Notes: generated by a model not told the origin, from the sequence alone. Counted from the first letter of the stretch, positions 54,266-64,000 are shown. The stretch: DNA of 64,000 bases from Phascolarctos cinereus (GCF_002099425.1 NW_018344015.1:9586001-9650000); one strand, 5' to 3'. Numbers and translations: made by a program.

Positions 54266-55363
54266 ATGAGTAAACTGACCCCCTCCCCCCCCAAAAAAAA
54301 AAGACAGACCATAGAATATTTCTTTCTTGACAAAGAAGATCAAAAGACACAACCAGAAGAAGACAACAAAGTCAAAACTCCTATATCCAAAGCCTCCAAG
54401 GAAAATATGAATCAGTCTCAAGGCATGGAAGAGTTCAAAAAGCTTTTTGAGAAGCAAGTAAGAGAATTAGAGGATAAATTAGGAAGAAAAATGAGTGATG
54501 CAAGAAAATAAAGAAGAACAAGTCAGCAGGTTGCTAAAGGAGACCACCCCCAAAAAAAATACTGAAGAAAATAACATCTTAAAAAATAGCCTAACCCAAA
54601 TGGCAAAATAAATCCAAAAAGGCAATGAGGAGAGGAATGCCTTAAAAAGCAAAATTGGCCAAATGGAAAAGTAAGTCCAAAAGCTCACTGAAGAAAATAC
54701 TTTCTTAAACATTAGAATAGAGCATTTGGAATCTAGTGACTTTATAAGAAATCAAGACACTGTAAAACAAATCCAAAAGAATGAAAAATTGGAAACCAAT
54801 GTGAAGTATCTCATTGGAAAACAACTACCTGGAAAACATATCCAGGAGAGAGAATTTAAAAAATTATTGGATTATCTGGAAGCCATGATAAAAAAAAAAA
54901 AAGCCTAGACATCATCTTTCAAGAAATTATCAAAGAAAACTGTCCTGATATTCTAGAATCAGTGGGTAAAAAGAAACTGAAAGAGTCAACTGATTACCTC
55001 TTAAATGAGATACCCAGATGAAAACTCCTAGGAATATAGTAGCCAAATTCCAGAGTTCCTAGGTGAAGGAGAAAATATTTCAAACTGACAGAAAGAAACA
55101 ATCCAAATATTGTGGAAACACAATCAGGATAAGACAGGATTTAGTAGTTTCTACATTAAAGGATTGGAGGGCTTGGAATATGATATTCTGGAGGGCAAAG
55201 GAGATAGAATTATAGCCAAGAATTACTATCCAGCAAAACTGAGTATAATCCTTCAGGGGAAAAATGGACATTCAGTGAAATAGAGGACTTTCAAGCATTC
55301 TTGAAAAGATGAGAGCTGAATAGAAAATTTGACTTTCAAATACAAGACGTAAGAGAAATATGA
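54266..55363 (+). pseudogene. HAL1-B ORF1, broken
   Basis: Starts MSKLTPSPPKKKRQTIEYFF and continues to FEKQVRELEDKLGRKMSDAR (54266-54511). Coiled-coil blocks follow in broken frames (TLKNSLTQM-like, KSKIGQMEK). A second open piece at 54726-54908 holds ESSDFIRNQDTVKQIQKNEK and NVKYLIGKQLPGK. The RRM and C-terminal part are broken. The end is a stop at 55363 after KFDFQIQDVREI. L1 ORF1 proteins of this type bind L1 RNA as trimers. Confidence 0.82.
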
Positions 55364-55497
55364 AGAGGTACACAGGAAAGAGAAATCATAAAGGACTTAT
55401 TAAGGTTGAACTGTTTATATCCCTACATGGAAAACATGATATTTGTAACTCAGGATACCATTGTTAGTATTAGGGTAGTTGGAGCAAAAAAACAAGG

Positions 55498-55540
55498 ATG
55501 GATAGATAGATAGATAGGTAGGTAGGTAGGTAGGTATCTA
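55498..55540. repeat. (GATA/GGTA)n microsatellite in HAL1-B
   Basis: GATAGATAGATAGGTAGGTA-type run in the 3' region of HAL1-B, absent at the matching place in L1-A. Confidence 0.88.
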
Positions 55541-57352
55541 GAGGACACAGGGTCAGTTGAAGATGAAGGGGTGCTATCTAGATAATAAAGTTAAGAGGTG
55601 AGAGAGGATTATACTGGGAGAAGGAGAAAAGGAGAAATAGAATGGGGTAAATTTTCTTACATAAAACAGACAAGAAAAGGCTTTTACACTGGAGAGGAAG
55701 TGGGGGGGAAGATGAGAGGGAATGAGTGAATCTTATTCTCATCTGATTTGGCTTAAGTAGTGAATAACATACACTCACAATTGGGTATGGAAAGCTGTCT
55801 TACCCTACAGGAAATAGGGGGCAAGGGGATAAGGGGAGGGCAGATTGGGGGAGGGGATAATCAGAAACAAACCCTTCTGAGGAAAAACAGGGTCAAGAGA
55901 GAATATAATAAAAGGGGTGCAGGATAGGATGAAGGGAAATATAGTTAGTTTTCCACAGCATGACTACTATGGAAGTCTTTTGCATGACTACACAATTATA
56001 ACCTGTATCGAGTTACTTGCCTTCTCAATGAGGGTGGGTGGGGAGGGAAGAAGGGAGACAATTTGGAACCCAAAGTTTTACAAACAGATGTTAAAAAGTT
56101 GTTTTCACATGCAACTTGGAAATAAAATATGCAGGCAACGGGGTACAGAAATGCATCCTGCTTTACAGGAAAACAGAAAGGGAAGGAGGTAAGAGAAGGG
56201 GGTTAGGAGATGGAAGGGAGGGCAGATTAGGGGAAGGGATATTCAGAATGCATTCAGTTTTGGGGTGGGGGGGAGGATGAAATAGGGAGAAAATTTGGAA
56301 CTCAAAATCTTGTGGAAGTGATTGTTGAAAACTAAAAATAAATGAATTTATAAAGAAAGAAAAATAAAAAAAAGAAAAAAAAAAGAATATTCAAGAAGGG
56401 ACAGATGCAAAGTCAACATCGCAGAGTAAAGGCAGTGATTCACTTGAGGTCTCCCCCAAACCTCTCCAAATGCCTTTAAATAATGACTCTAAACAAATTC
56501 TAGAGTGTCAGACTCCATGAAATGATGGAGGGAAACAATTTTCCAAAGACAACTTAGAACATTGGTAGGAAAAGTCTATCACACTAGGGTGAGAGAGAAA
56601 GGAGCAGTGGCTGTGACAGTGAAGACCAGACACTAGGAAAACAGTACCAGGCCTCAGGATGACTGAATCAGTGGCAGCAATTGCGATTTCCTGACCACTC
56701 AACCCACAGACAGTAAGGGATTCTGACAATGAGTCAGAAGGATATTTAGATTAAGAGGGATCCTTTTGCTGGCACTAGGGGCAGGACTCTGTTGCTTTGC
56801 CTATTCTTGAACCTGGGTCACAGTCTTGGATCTTAATCATAGTGAGAGAAAGAGCACTATCACAACACAGACTGCAGTAGAGCAGGGACCCTGGTCACAG
56901 TTTCAGAGCTGAAAAGAGTGCTTGTGGTCATTCACAAACCAATGCACAACACATGAGAATAGTAAACACATCTCTTCCTAGATCATTAAACCTTGGAAAT
57001 CCCAAAAACTTACCTCTGAAAAAAGCTTCAAAAAAATTCCTGACTCTTGAAACAGTGCCCCTTTGCTTGGGAATCAGAGCCCCACTTTAGCAAAGAATTA
57101 AAAGTCAAGAAATAGCCTGGAAAACAGGCAAAAAACAGTAAAATAATTCTGAGTGTAGAAAGGTAGTATGGTGACAAGAAAGATCAAAACACACACTCAG
57201 AGGAAGGCAACAGTGTCAAAATCCCTGCATCCAAAGCCTCAAAGAAAATAAAATGTGAATTCATCTCAGGATATAGAAGATCTGAAAAAGGATTTTAGAA
57301 ATCCAGTAAAAGAGTTAAAAAAATATATTGCTTAGAGGAATGAGAATGATGC

Positions 57353-57368
57353 AAGAAAAACATGTAAA
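57353..57368. repeat. Target-site duplication of nested HAL1 end, left copy
   Basis: AAGAAAAACATGTAAA, 15 of 16 identical to AAGAAAATCATGTAAA at 57746-57761. Confidence 0.88.
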
Positions 57369-57745
57369 TGACTATACAAATATAACCAGCATCAAGTTGC
57401 TTGCCTTCTCAATGAGGGTGGGTGGGGAGGAAGGAAGGGAGAAAATTTGGAACCCGAAGATTTAAAAACACATGTTAAAAAAATTGTTTTCACATGCCAA
57501 CTGGGGAAATAAGATATACAGAGAATGGGGTATTAAAAATCTATTCTGTCCTACAGGAAAATAAAAAGAGGAAGGGGATAATAGAAGAGGGGGGATATAG
57601 AACCAAGGGCAGATTAGGGGAAAGAGTATTCAGAATATACACTGTCTTGGGGTTGGGGGAGGGATGAAATGGGGACAAAATTTGGAGCTCAAAATCTTGC
57701 GGAGTGAATGTTGAAAACTAAAAATAAATAAATTAATGGGAAAAA
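57369..57745 (+). mobile_element. Nested 5'-truncated HAL1 3' end inside L1-G
   Basis: A 377-bp plus-strand copy of the HAL1 tail: TGACTATACAAATATAACCA, CTTCTCAATGAGGGTGGGTG, a GGAACCCGAAGATTT block with TTGTTTTCACATGCCAACTG, then GGTTGGGGGAGGGATGAAAT, GGAGCTCAAAATCTTGCGGA and AAACTAAAAATAAATAAATT. It matches HAL1-B 55990-56345 and interrupts L1-G ORF1 between 16-bp target-site duplications (15/16). Confidence 0.92.
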
Positions 57746-57788
57746 AGAAAATCATGTAAAAAAGTGTGAACAGCTTGGTAAAGGAGAT

Positions 57789-57789
<1 letters not shown>

Positions 57790-57826
<37 letters not shown>
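57790..57826. repeat. (CA)n microsatellite
   Basis: About 17 CA units within the L1-G ORF1 remnant. Confidence 0.93.
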
Positions 57827-57827
<1 letters not shown>

Positions 57828-59176
57828 TACTGAAGAAAGTAACACACTAAAAAAATATAACAGAATAGGCCAAATGGTAAAAGAGGCACAAAAATCCAAT
57901 GATGGGAAGAATGCCTTTTAAAGCAGAATTGGCCAAATGGAAAAGAAAGTACAGAAACTCATTGAAGAAAATAATTCCTTAAATGTTATCATTGAGGAAG
58001 TGGAAGGTAATGTCTTTATGAAACATCAAGGAACAATGAAATAAAAATCAAAAGAATGAAAAAAGAAATATAAGAAAATGTGAAATATCTCATTGGAAAA
58101 ACACTGACCTGGAACATAGATTCAGGAGAGGTAATTTAAGAATTATTTTACTACCTGAAAGTCATGATCAAAAAAGAAACCTACGTGTCATCTTTCAAGA
58201 AATTATGAAGGAAAACTGCCCTGATATTCTAGAACCAGAGGGTAAAATAAAAATGGAAATAATCCACCGATCACCTTCTGAAAGAAATCCCCAAAATATT
58301 TTAGCCAAATTCCAGACCTCCCAGGGAGAAAAATACCCCAAGCAGCCAAAAAGAAAAAAAAAAATTCAAGTACAATGGAGCCGTACTCAGGATAATACAA
58401 GATTTAGCAGCTTTTAACTTAAAAGACCAGAGGGTCTGGAATATGACATTCCATACGCCAAAAGAGCTAGGAGTACAATCAAGAGTTACCTACCCAGAAA
58501 AAATGAACATAATGCTTTAGGGGGAAAATTGGATATTCAATAAACAGAAAACTTTCAAGCACTCCTGAGGAAAAGACCAGAGCTGAACAGAAAATTTGAT
58601 TTTCACATACAAGATGAAAAAGAAGCATACAATGGTAACTAGAAAAGAGAAATCATAAGGCATTCAATAAGATTAAATAGTTTAAACTCTTACATGGGAA
58701 ATGATATTTATAACTTCTAAAACCTTTCTTATTATTAAGGCAGTTAGAAGGAGTATACATAGACATAAAGCAAAGTTATAAGTTGAATGTGAAGGTATGA
58801 TGATCTTAAAAAAAAAAAGAGATGTGAAAGAAGATTGAATTTGGAGAAGTGGAAAGGGAGAGGTACAATGGGATAACTTATCTGACAGAAAATAGGCCTG
58901 AAAGAAATTTTACTGTGGAGGGGAAATTGGGGAAGCAGGGAGGGGAGCACATGTACTCTACTCTCATCAAAATTGTCTCAAAGAGAGAATAATATGTTCA
59001 GCCATTTTGGTGTAGAAATCTATCTTACCATACAGAAAAGTAAGAAGTGAAAGGAATACAAAAGGGACAGACTAATAGAAGGGAGGCCACAAGAATGGAC
59101 AGGGTAAAAGGAGAGAGAGAGTAAGATAAGCAAGGGGAAAATAGGAACAACATACCAAGGTGGTAATCATTATCGT

Positions 59177-59177
59177 A

Positions 59178-59251
<74 letters not shown>
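59177..59251. repeat. A19 followed by (TA)n
   Basis: Nineteen A residues and then about 28 TA units. The pair looks like an A-tail with a grown microsatellite. Confidence 0.93.
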
Positions 59252-59254
<3 letters not shown>

Positions 59255-59355
59255 TGTTTCTCTGATAAATATTTCACTTCTCAAACATATAGAGAACTTT
59301 GTCAAATTTATAGAAATAAGAGCCATTCATCAATTGAGAAATGATCAAAGATGGC
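59252..59355 (+). mobile_element. Small L1 ORF2 C-terminal fragment
   Basis: TTCTCTGATAAATATTTCAC to CATTCATCAATTGAGAAATG and GATCAAAG match the L1 ORF2 region SLSDKGLISKI / YRELRQIYKNTSHSPIDKWSK. It ends at 59355. It is either the far side of an internal deletion of L1-G or an older L1 fragment. Confidence 0.72.
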
Positions 59356-60552
59356 ATACAACGTTCTATATACATGCCAGTTATTGTTTTTGCTGTTATT
59401 ATAATTGCAATCATTATCATCATCATTATTATTGCATGTATTCATTAATCCCACCAGGATTTTCATATGGAATTCAGTTTGGTTATAGATGTGGTTGTTG
59501 TCATTGTCATTATTATTTCTACATTCTTCAGTTCTGAATGTGATTTGCCCTCTTGGAAGACTATGACCCATCATGGATGAGTTTTATTTAACATTAGATG
59601 GGAAAATAAACTTATCAGTATCAATGGTGACTTGATTCTACAGACCACAAATAGATTAGATAGTCGATGGACCATATTTGGAGACATAATAATCAAAGTA
59701 TAGGTAAGGGGAAATAAGAATGTGTAAAGACCACTGAGTCATTTATAAAATGTTGACCCTAAATTGAATGAATCAAAATGTGATAAGATTTCAAGCAGCT
59801 GAAATGTTGTTTTTCCTCAGAACAGATTTTAAGAGGCATTAATTTGGTATGATAGCCAAAATACCAAAGGATTTTTGCTTAGAGTTTACAAAGTGTTCAG
59901 AGAGAGAATCATGATTGCTTAAGTATAGGAAAATCCTTCTAACAAGATCATCTGACACCTACTTGGCAAAAGCTAGGGTTAGAACTACCCTGAGACACTG
60001 AGAGGCTATGACTTACCACAGATAGTACTTAAGACAGGCAAGATGAGCAATAAAAAGGAATAACATTAAAAGAAAACATGCACTCCATGTAAGCAAGATA
60101 CTAATCTCAAAGAAAGGATCCAAAGACACAATTTAGGGATCACAGGTCAAAGAGAGGGAAACAAAAAGTCAATAAAACTCGGTACCATAATGCAAGAAAT
60201 AATACAAGGATACCGCCCAAAACTTCTGAACACAGAAAACATTGGTAAACAAAACAAAACAAAAAATCCACATAGCACCTCCAGGAGGGAAAACAAACAA
60301 AACAAAGAAAAAGCCTATGGTAAAACCCAGGCATAAAATATTGAAATTTAATAATTCCAATGAAAAAGGAAAAATTCTTCAAGTGGTCAGGGTAAGGATC
60401 TTCAAAGAAAAATAAATGTAAATACCAACTATTTTACACCCATCAGAAACCAAATAACAGAATGGAATTATGTGTTTCAAAGAACCAAAGGGGTCAAAAT
60501 ATAATGAAGGTGACATAACCTAAATACTTGAATCTAATCATTTTTATTCTCA
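59356..60552. other. A-rich DNA, possibly 5' part of an old L1-type element
   Basis: Contains a cryptic ATC/ATT repeat (59395-59440). From about 60120 it has A-rich sequence with phrases such as CACAGAAAACATTGGTAAAC, GGAAAAATTCTTCAAGTGGT and CATCAGAAACCAAATAACAG, which could be ORF1-region remains of the same old L1 lineage as L1-H. This is an impression only. No gene. Confidence 0.35.
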
Positions 60553-60792
60553 TTCAATCAATTCTGTCACGTTCAACTCTCCTAGACCCCTTTTGGGGTT
60601 TTCTTGACAAAGATACTGGAGTAGTTTGCCTTCCATCTCCAGCTCATTTTACAATAGAGGAAACTGAGGCAAACAGAGTTAAGTTACTTGTCCAGGGTCA
60701 TAGAGTTAATGAGTATCTAATGTCAGATGTGAACTCAGGTCTTCTTGACTCTAGGCACAGCAGTCTATCCACTGTAACACCTATCTGCCTGA
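60553..60792 (-). mobile_element. Marsupial SINE, long form
   Basis: The plus strand reads CAATTCTGTCACGTTCAACT, CCCCTTTTGGGGTTTTCTTG, GACAAAGATACTGGAGTAGT, GGAAACTGAGGCAAACAGAG, GTCCAGGGTCATAGAGTTAA, GTGAACTCAGGTCTTCTTGA and TCTATCCACTGTAACACCTA, the reverse of the long form at 38648-38895. Confidence 0.87.
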
Positions 60793-61634
60793 TTCTAATG
60801 ATTGGTGATTTTTTTTTTTTTGGTAGGAATGTTTTGATGGCTTCTTTTTAATTGAATATTTTTCACTAATCTGATCACCAGTGAAAACAGATAGACATTC
60901 AATATGAGACCATCAAATCATTCCTATCAAAAGACCCGAGCAGATAATGTGTTTTTCAATCACCCTAGACAAGAGAAATACAGAAAAAGTTAAAAAAAAA
61001 GTACAACTACTAAAGGAAATGCATGCAACAAAAGAAATTACCTCAGGGGGGAAAAATAGGGAAAAATAATTAAAAGGATAAGGACAACTATGGTGTTAAC
61101 AACAAAAATAACAAAGCAAACAACAAATGAGAGAGACTATAAGATTGAATTTCTTTCTAAAAGTACATACGGAGACATGGTTGAAAACTAAAATGAAATA
61201 GAAGTCATTATGGAGGAAAAGCTGAAAATATCATAGTATTTTTTAGATTCATAGCTCCCCCTAAAGGTCGTTCAATGTTTGTTTGCTTGTTTGGGGGGGG
61301 TGGGGATTAAATTGTAGAAATGAAAGGCTCATAAAAAGTGAGAAAGAAGCTAAAAGGTAGAGAAAAATATGTATTTGAACTGAAGTTAAAGGTTAACAAT
61401 GAAAGTATAGCTATAGTTTCTCAGGTACAAGATGCCCTACGGTGAATAAGAAAAGCAAGGGATTAAAAGAGAAGGAAAGAAAGGGGAGAAACTTATTTCA
61501 ATGATGAGAGGGCAGTCCCACTTTAAGTACCAAAATCCCACCTTATAAAGGAAAGCTTCCCTAAACCCTCTTAATTTCAATACCTTCCCTCTTTTAATTA
61601 TTTCTCACATTCTTCATATACCTTCCTTTGTATA
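60793..61634. other. A-rich unassigned DNA
   Basis: No gene. May belong with 59356-60552 and 62066-62849 to one old interspersed element split by SINEs, but I cannot show it. Confidence 0.4.
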
Positions 61635-61840
61635 TATTTGTTTGGAAGACGTGAGTTCAACCCAGCCTCAGACACTATCTGGGTGACCATGGTCAAGTCA
61701 CTTAACCCCGTTTAACTCAGTTTCCTCATCTGTAAAATAAACTGGAAAAAGGAATGGGAAGACACGGTAGTATCTCTGTCAGAAAACCCCAAATGGGGTC
61801 ACAGTCAGACACAAATAAAATGACCACAAAAATATTTTCT
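61635..61840 (+). mobile_element. Marsupial SINE, long form
   Basis: GTTTGGAAGACGTGAGTTCA, CCTCAGACACTATCTGGGTG, CAAGTCACTTAACCCCGTTT, ACTCAGTTTCCTCATCTGTA, GTAGTATCTCTGTCAGAAAA and CCCAAATGGGGTCACAGTCA, ending near AAATAAAATGACC. The tRNA-like head is partly missing. Confidence 0.85.
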
Positions 61841-61849
61841 CTGCCACTA

Positions 61850-61962
61850 GATTTTTAATTCTTTGAGGTCAGTTGCTGTTTTTTTTCATCTTTTTCTATG
61901 CCTTAGCACAGTGCCTGACACATAATAGGCACCTAATAAATCTTTATTGAATTGAATTGAAG
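61850..61962 (+). mobile_element. L2/MIR-type 3' tail fragment
   Basis: TTAATTCTTTGAGGTCAGTT, GCCTTAGCACAGTGCCTGAC, ACATAATAGGCACCTAATAA and ATCTTTATTGAATTGAATTG, the usual end of L2-type repeats. Confidence 0.6.
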
Positions 61963-62023
61963 AATACTTTCATGTGCTTTGAGGTGTTCTGCATTGGAAT
62001 ACAAGGAACCAATACTGGTTATA

Positions 62024-62065
<42 letters not shown>
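62024..62065. repeat. (TA)n microsatellite
   Basis: About 20 TA units. Confidence 0.93.
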
Positions 62066-62066
<1 letters not shown>

Positions 62067-62849
62067 CTTGCTTAGGGAGACCACTCATCCTATACCTCAG
62101 AGAAAGGAAATTAAAGTTCTTGGAAGAAATAACACCTAAAAGAACAGGACATTCCATCGCAAATAAGGAGAAAACATCATAGGAAGAACAAAAATACAAT
62201 AATGAATTCCACAATCAAGGACAGGACAATTCCTATAATGGGAAATATTTCTATCCTTTATATCATCTGCAGGAATTCATATTTGTTACAGTAAGACACT
62301 AGAGAAAAAAAAGTTGGGGGGGAGAAGGCAGCAAGATCTACAGGACAAATAACATTAACGTTATTTAGAATACTGATTTCAAAATAGATAGTTTTATTCA
62401 CAAGATTAAGCAGTAATAAATAAAGAAATATAAATCAATGAATAAAATAAGTAAAGTCTAATACTAAATGGGAATAAAAATAATAAAATGAAGGAGGAAA
62501 AGAAATCAATTTTTTAGAAAAAAGGCACAAAAATTAATAAAACAAAACTGATGAAAGAAAGTTAAATAAGAGAAAGAAGGTGTTGACTATTATTGAGAGA
62601 AAAAAAGGGCAGGACTAGATAATTGGATTCAAGGTAGAAAGAAAAAGGATCAAATAAGCTAACCAATACTCTGAAATTTGGGAAATGGATAACAAAAGGG
62701 GTGGGAGAGGAGAGTAGCTTGAAGGTCAGGAAAAAAGAACTAGTGAAATTGAGATTCCTTTAAAATACAACAAGCTAAAATAATTCAAGAGGCAAAGTAT
62801 TTTCTTTATAGAGTAAGAGTAAAAAATTTAAAAATAGCCTAACTCAGGA
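62066..62849. other. A-rich DNA, probable upstream part of L1-H
   Basis: Very A-rich on the plus strand, like the sense strand of an L1. No domain recognised in translation. Confidence 0.4.
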
Positions 62850-64000
62850 AAATTAAAACTAGTATTAGAGGCAAATCAAGCACAATATAATTGTAACTCT
62901 AATAATTTTAAATGTGAGTGAAATATTCAATCAAATGAAATAAAAAAAAAAGAAAGAATGACAGTTTGAATAAGAAATAAAAACCCAGCTGCCTTCTACT
63001 TATGATAAATACAACTAAAACAAAGAAATACAGAATAAAAATGAAGGGCTAAAACAAAATTAATTCCATATCATGTGAATCAAAAAAGCAAATTACAATC
63101 ATGATATTAAAGAAAACAAGGATGAAAACTCACAAAATAAAATTATATTTAAGAAAATTTCTCTATACTGAAAAGAATCAAAGAAAAAGAAATATCAACA
63201 TTAAACTGAATATGCTACAAATGTCTTAGCATCGATATTCGTAAAGGAAAGATGAACAATTGCAAGAAAACATAGACAACAAAATTGGCAGGAGATTTTA
63301 AAATCCTCTTAACATTGGACAAATGTAACAGAAAAATAAAAAAGGAAATATAAAACTGAACAAATTGTTAAAGAAAATAGAGCTAAAGCAATATTTCTTA
63401 AAGAAAACAAGAAAAAATAGTGCAATATTAGAGGAAGAGGATAATTGGGAATATTCACTGCTCATGGCTGGCCCATAACAATAAACATGATAATTCTAAC
63501 AAATAATTCAAAATTGTACACTCTATCGATCAAATAATCAAAAAGACGCTTTATAGAAATCAATAAAATACCCAAATTAATTCTGAAAAACCAAATGGGG
63601 ACAAAAGTAAAAAGTATAGATTTACGTGGAATGAGACTTCCAGATATCAAAGTATATTAGAAAGTAGTAATTACCAAAATTTGGGTAAAAGTAGAAATAG
63701 TAGAACTCAATTACCTAGTGTTTGATGAATTGGACAACATAAATTACTTAGTAATGAACTCTCTTTTTGATAAAAACAAAAACAACTATTGTTTAAGGTG
63801 GAAGGTTGTTTGGTACATATATACACAATACTCTACAATAGATTCTGAATGTATATGTTACCTTGACTTTAAAGATATCAGACATGAGAAGATATGTTTT
63901 CTTAGCCAAACAACAGATAGCAATAATTGCAAAAGATAAAATACATAACATTGATTATAAGAAAGCAAAAAGGTCCTGCACATACAAAATTAATATATGT
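62850..64000 (+). mobile_element. L1-H: old, diverged L1 running off the right edge
   Basis: Plus-strand L1 ORF2 remains from a lineage unlike L1-A to L1-G. The endonuclease region (62890-63325) shows an ATTGTAACTCTAATAATTTT start, PAAFYL..IQLKQRNTE (matching 'CLQETHLK'), a N-I-Y-A-P-N-like ISTLN..ICYKCLS stretch and AGDFKIL (matching GDFN). About 120 bp later it jumps to the post-RT region (63440-63700): INMIIL, RRFIEINKI, and GMRLPDIKVY, which match 'IIKMNIL', 'EINKI' and 'GMGLPNLKLYYKA'. The RT core is missing between them. Many stops. Confidence 0.68.

Larger units (their letters stand above)
53403..56391 (+). mobile_element. HAL1-B: complete half-L1 (ORF1 only)
   Basis: A 3.0-kb plus-strand L1 derivative without ORF2. 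It has a 5' leader beginning GAGCCAAGATGGCAGAGTGA (53403-54265), ORF1 (54266-55363), and a purine-rich region corresponding to the L1 inter-ORF sequence (55364-55950, with TCTCATCTGATTTGGCTTAA). The tail follows directly (TTGCATGACTACACAATTAT, CTTCTCAATGAGGGTGGGTG, two GGAACCCAAAG / GGAACTCAAAA blocks) with an A-rich end. It shares this layout with HAL1-A. It must have moved using enzyme from another element. It is bordered by CAAGAAGGG on both sides. Confidence 0.87.
57125..58628 (+). pseudogene. L1-G ORF1, decayed and interrupted
   Basis: The start codon position aligns with HAL1-B but reads AGG. Similarity continues through the acidic N-terminal stretch and coiled coil, is interrupted by a HAL1 3' end (57369-57745) and a CA microsatellite (57790-57826), and resumes with ATTGGCCAAATGGAAAAGAA. 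One open piece (58205-58417) holds ENCPDILEPEGKIKMEIIHR, SPSERNPQNILAKFQTSQGE, the RRM region. The C-terminal part is in broken frames. Confidence 0.8.
56401..59176 (+). mobile_element. L1-G: ORF1-bearing L1 ending near the ORF2 start
   Basis: A plus-strand element starting GATGCAAAGTCAACATCGCA, directly after HAL1-B. It has a 5' leader (to about 57124), a decayed ORF1 (57125 to about 58628) and an L1 inter-ORF region (AATTGTCTCAAAGAGAGAAT, GAAGGGAGGCCACAAGAATG). It stops where ORF2 would begin (AAGGTGGTAATCATTATCGT) in a 19-base A run. A HAL1 3' end is inserted at 57369-57745. After a TA microsatellite, a 100-bp piece of ORF2 follows at 59252. Whether that piece belongs to L1-G is unclear. 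Confidence 0.8.

Noticed and set aside
55498-55540. GATA/GGTA tandem repeat as a regulatory element
   Set aside because: An ordinary microsatellite inside the HAL1-B 3' region.
1-64000. Endogenous retroviruses or other LTR elements
   Set aside because: I looked for gag/pol/env-like blocks and paired long terminal repeats and recognised none. Solitary old LTRs could be hidden in the unassigned stretches.
1-64000. tRNA, rRNA, CRISPR or bacterial-type operon features
   Set aside because: The tRNA-like segments seen are SINE heads. The tandem repeats are microsatellites or AT palindromes without spacer structure. Nothing suggests prokaryotic DNA.

Overview
This is an AT-rich stretch of mammalian nuclear DNA, most likely from a marsupial. 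The evidence is the repeat content: many tRNA-derived CORE/MIR-type SINEs of the marsupial kind (tail region of the GACTTGCCCAGGGTCACACA type), L1 copies of one marsupial-like lineage, ORF1-only 'half-L1' (HAL1-type) elements, and much older L2, L3/CR1 and hAT fossils. I could not choose between an American and an Australian marsupial. I see no convincing host protein-coding exon, tRNA, rRNA, snRNA or CpG island, so the window is intergenic or deep intronic. I recognised no retrovirus or LTR element.

Layout. 0-10.6 kb: old unique-looking DNA with L3/CR1, MIR-type and other decayed repeats. 10.6-13.2 kb: a 5'-truncated plus-strand L1 (L1-B). 13.7-22.7 kb: a minus-strand full-length HAL1-type element (HAL1-A) with an exact 12-bp target-site duplication, split by a nearly full-length L1 (L1-A) that has its own target-site duplication. 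22.7-33.7 kb: old DNA with SINEs, L2, AT microsatellites and a 237-bp inverted duplication (about 97% identical arms, 1.7 kb apart). 33.7-36.2 kb: an old L1 (L1-C) interrupted by a younger L1 (L1-D) whose 3' end looks like a 3' transduction.

36.2-40.97 kb: a long polypyrimidine tract, SINEs and a small hAT-type element. 40.97-48.9 kb: a decayed LINE with a C-terminal zinc-finger motif (called LINE-R here). It is interrupted by two SINEs and by a 5.2-kb composite holding L1-F (an L1 that lost almost all of ORF2) and L1-E inside L1-F. 49-53.3 kb: old SINEs, L2 and microsatellites. 53.4-59.35 kb: a second complete HAL1-type element (HAL1-B) head-to-tail with L1-G, which contains a nested HAL1 3' end with a 15/16-bp target-site duplication. 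59.4-64 kb: A-rich DNA that becomes recognisable near 62.85 kb as a more diverged L1 (L1-H) running off the right edge.

How the parts relate. Nothing here works as a pathway. The window records retrotransposition in layers. A recurring theme is elements that keep ORF1 or the endonuclease end but have lost the reverse-transcriptase core (HAL1-A, HAL1-B, L1-F, L1-G, L1-H, LINE-R). The HAL1-type elements can only have moved using enzyme made elsewhere, presumably by L1s like L1-A. Element names (L1-A and so on) are labels for this report. Family assignments come from remembered consensus features and were not checked against a repeat database.
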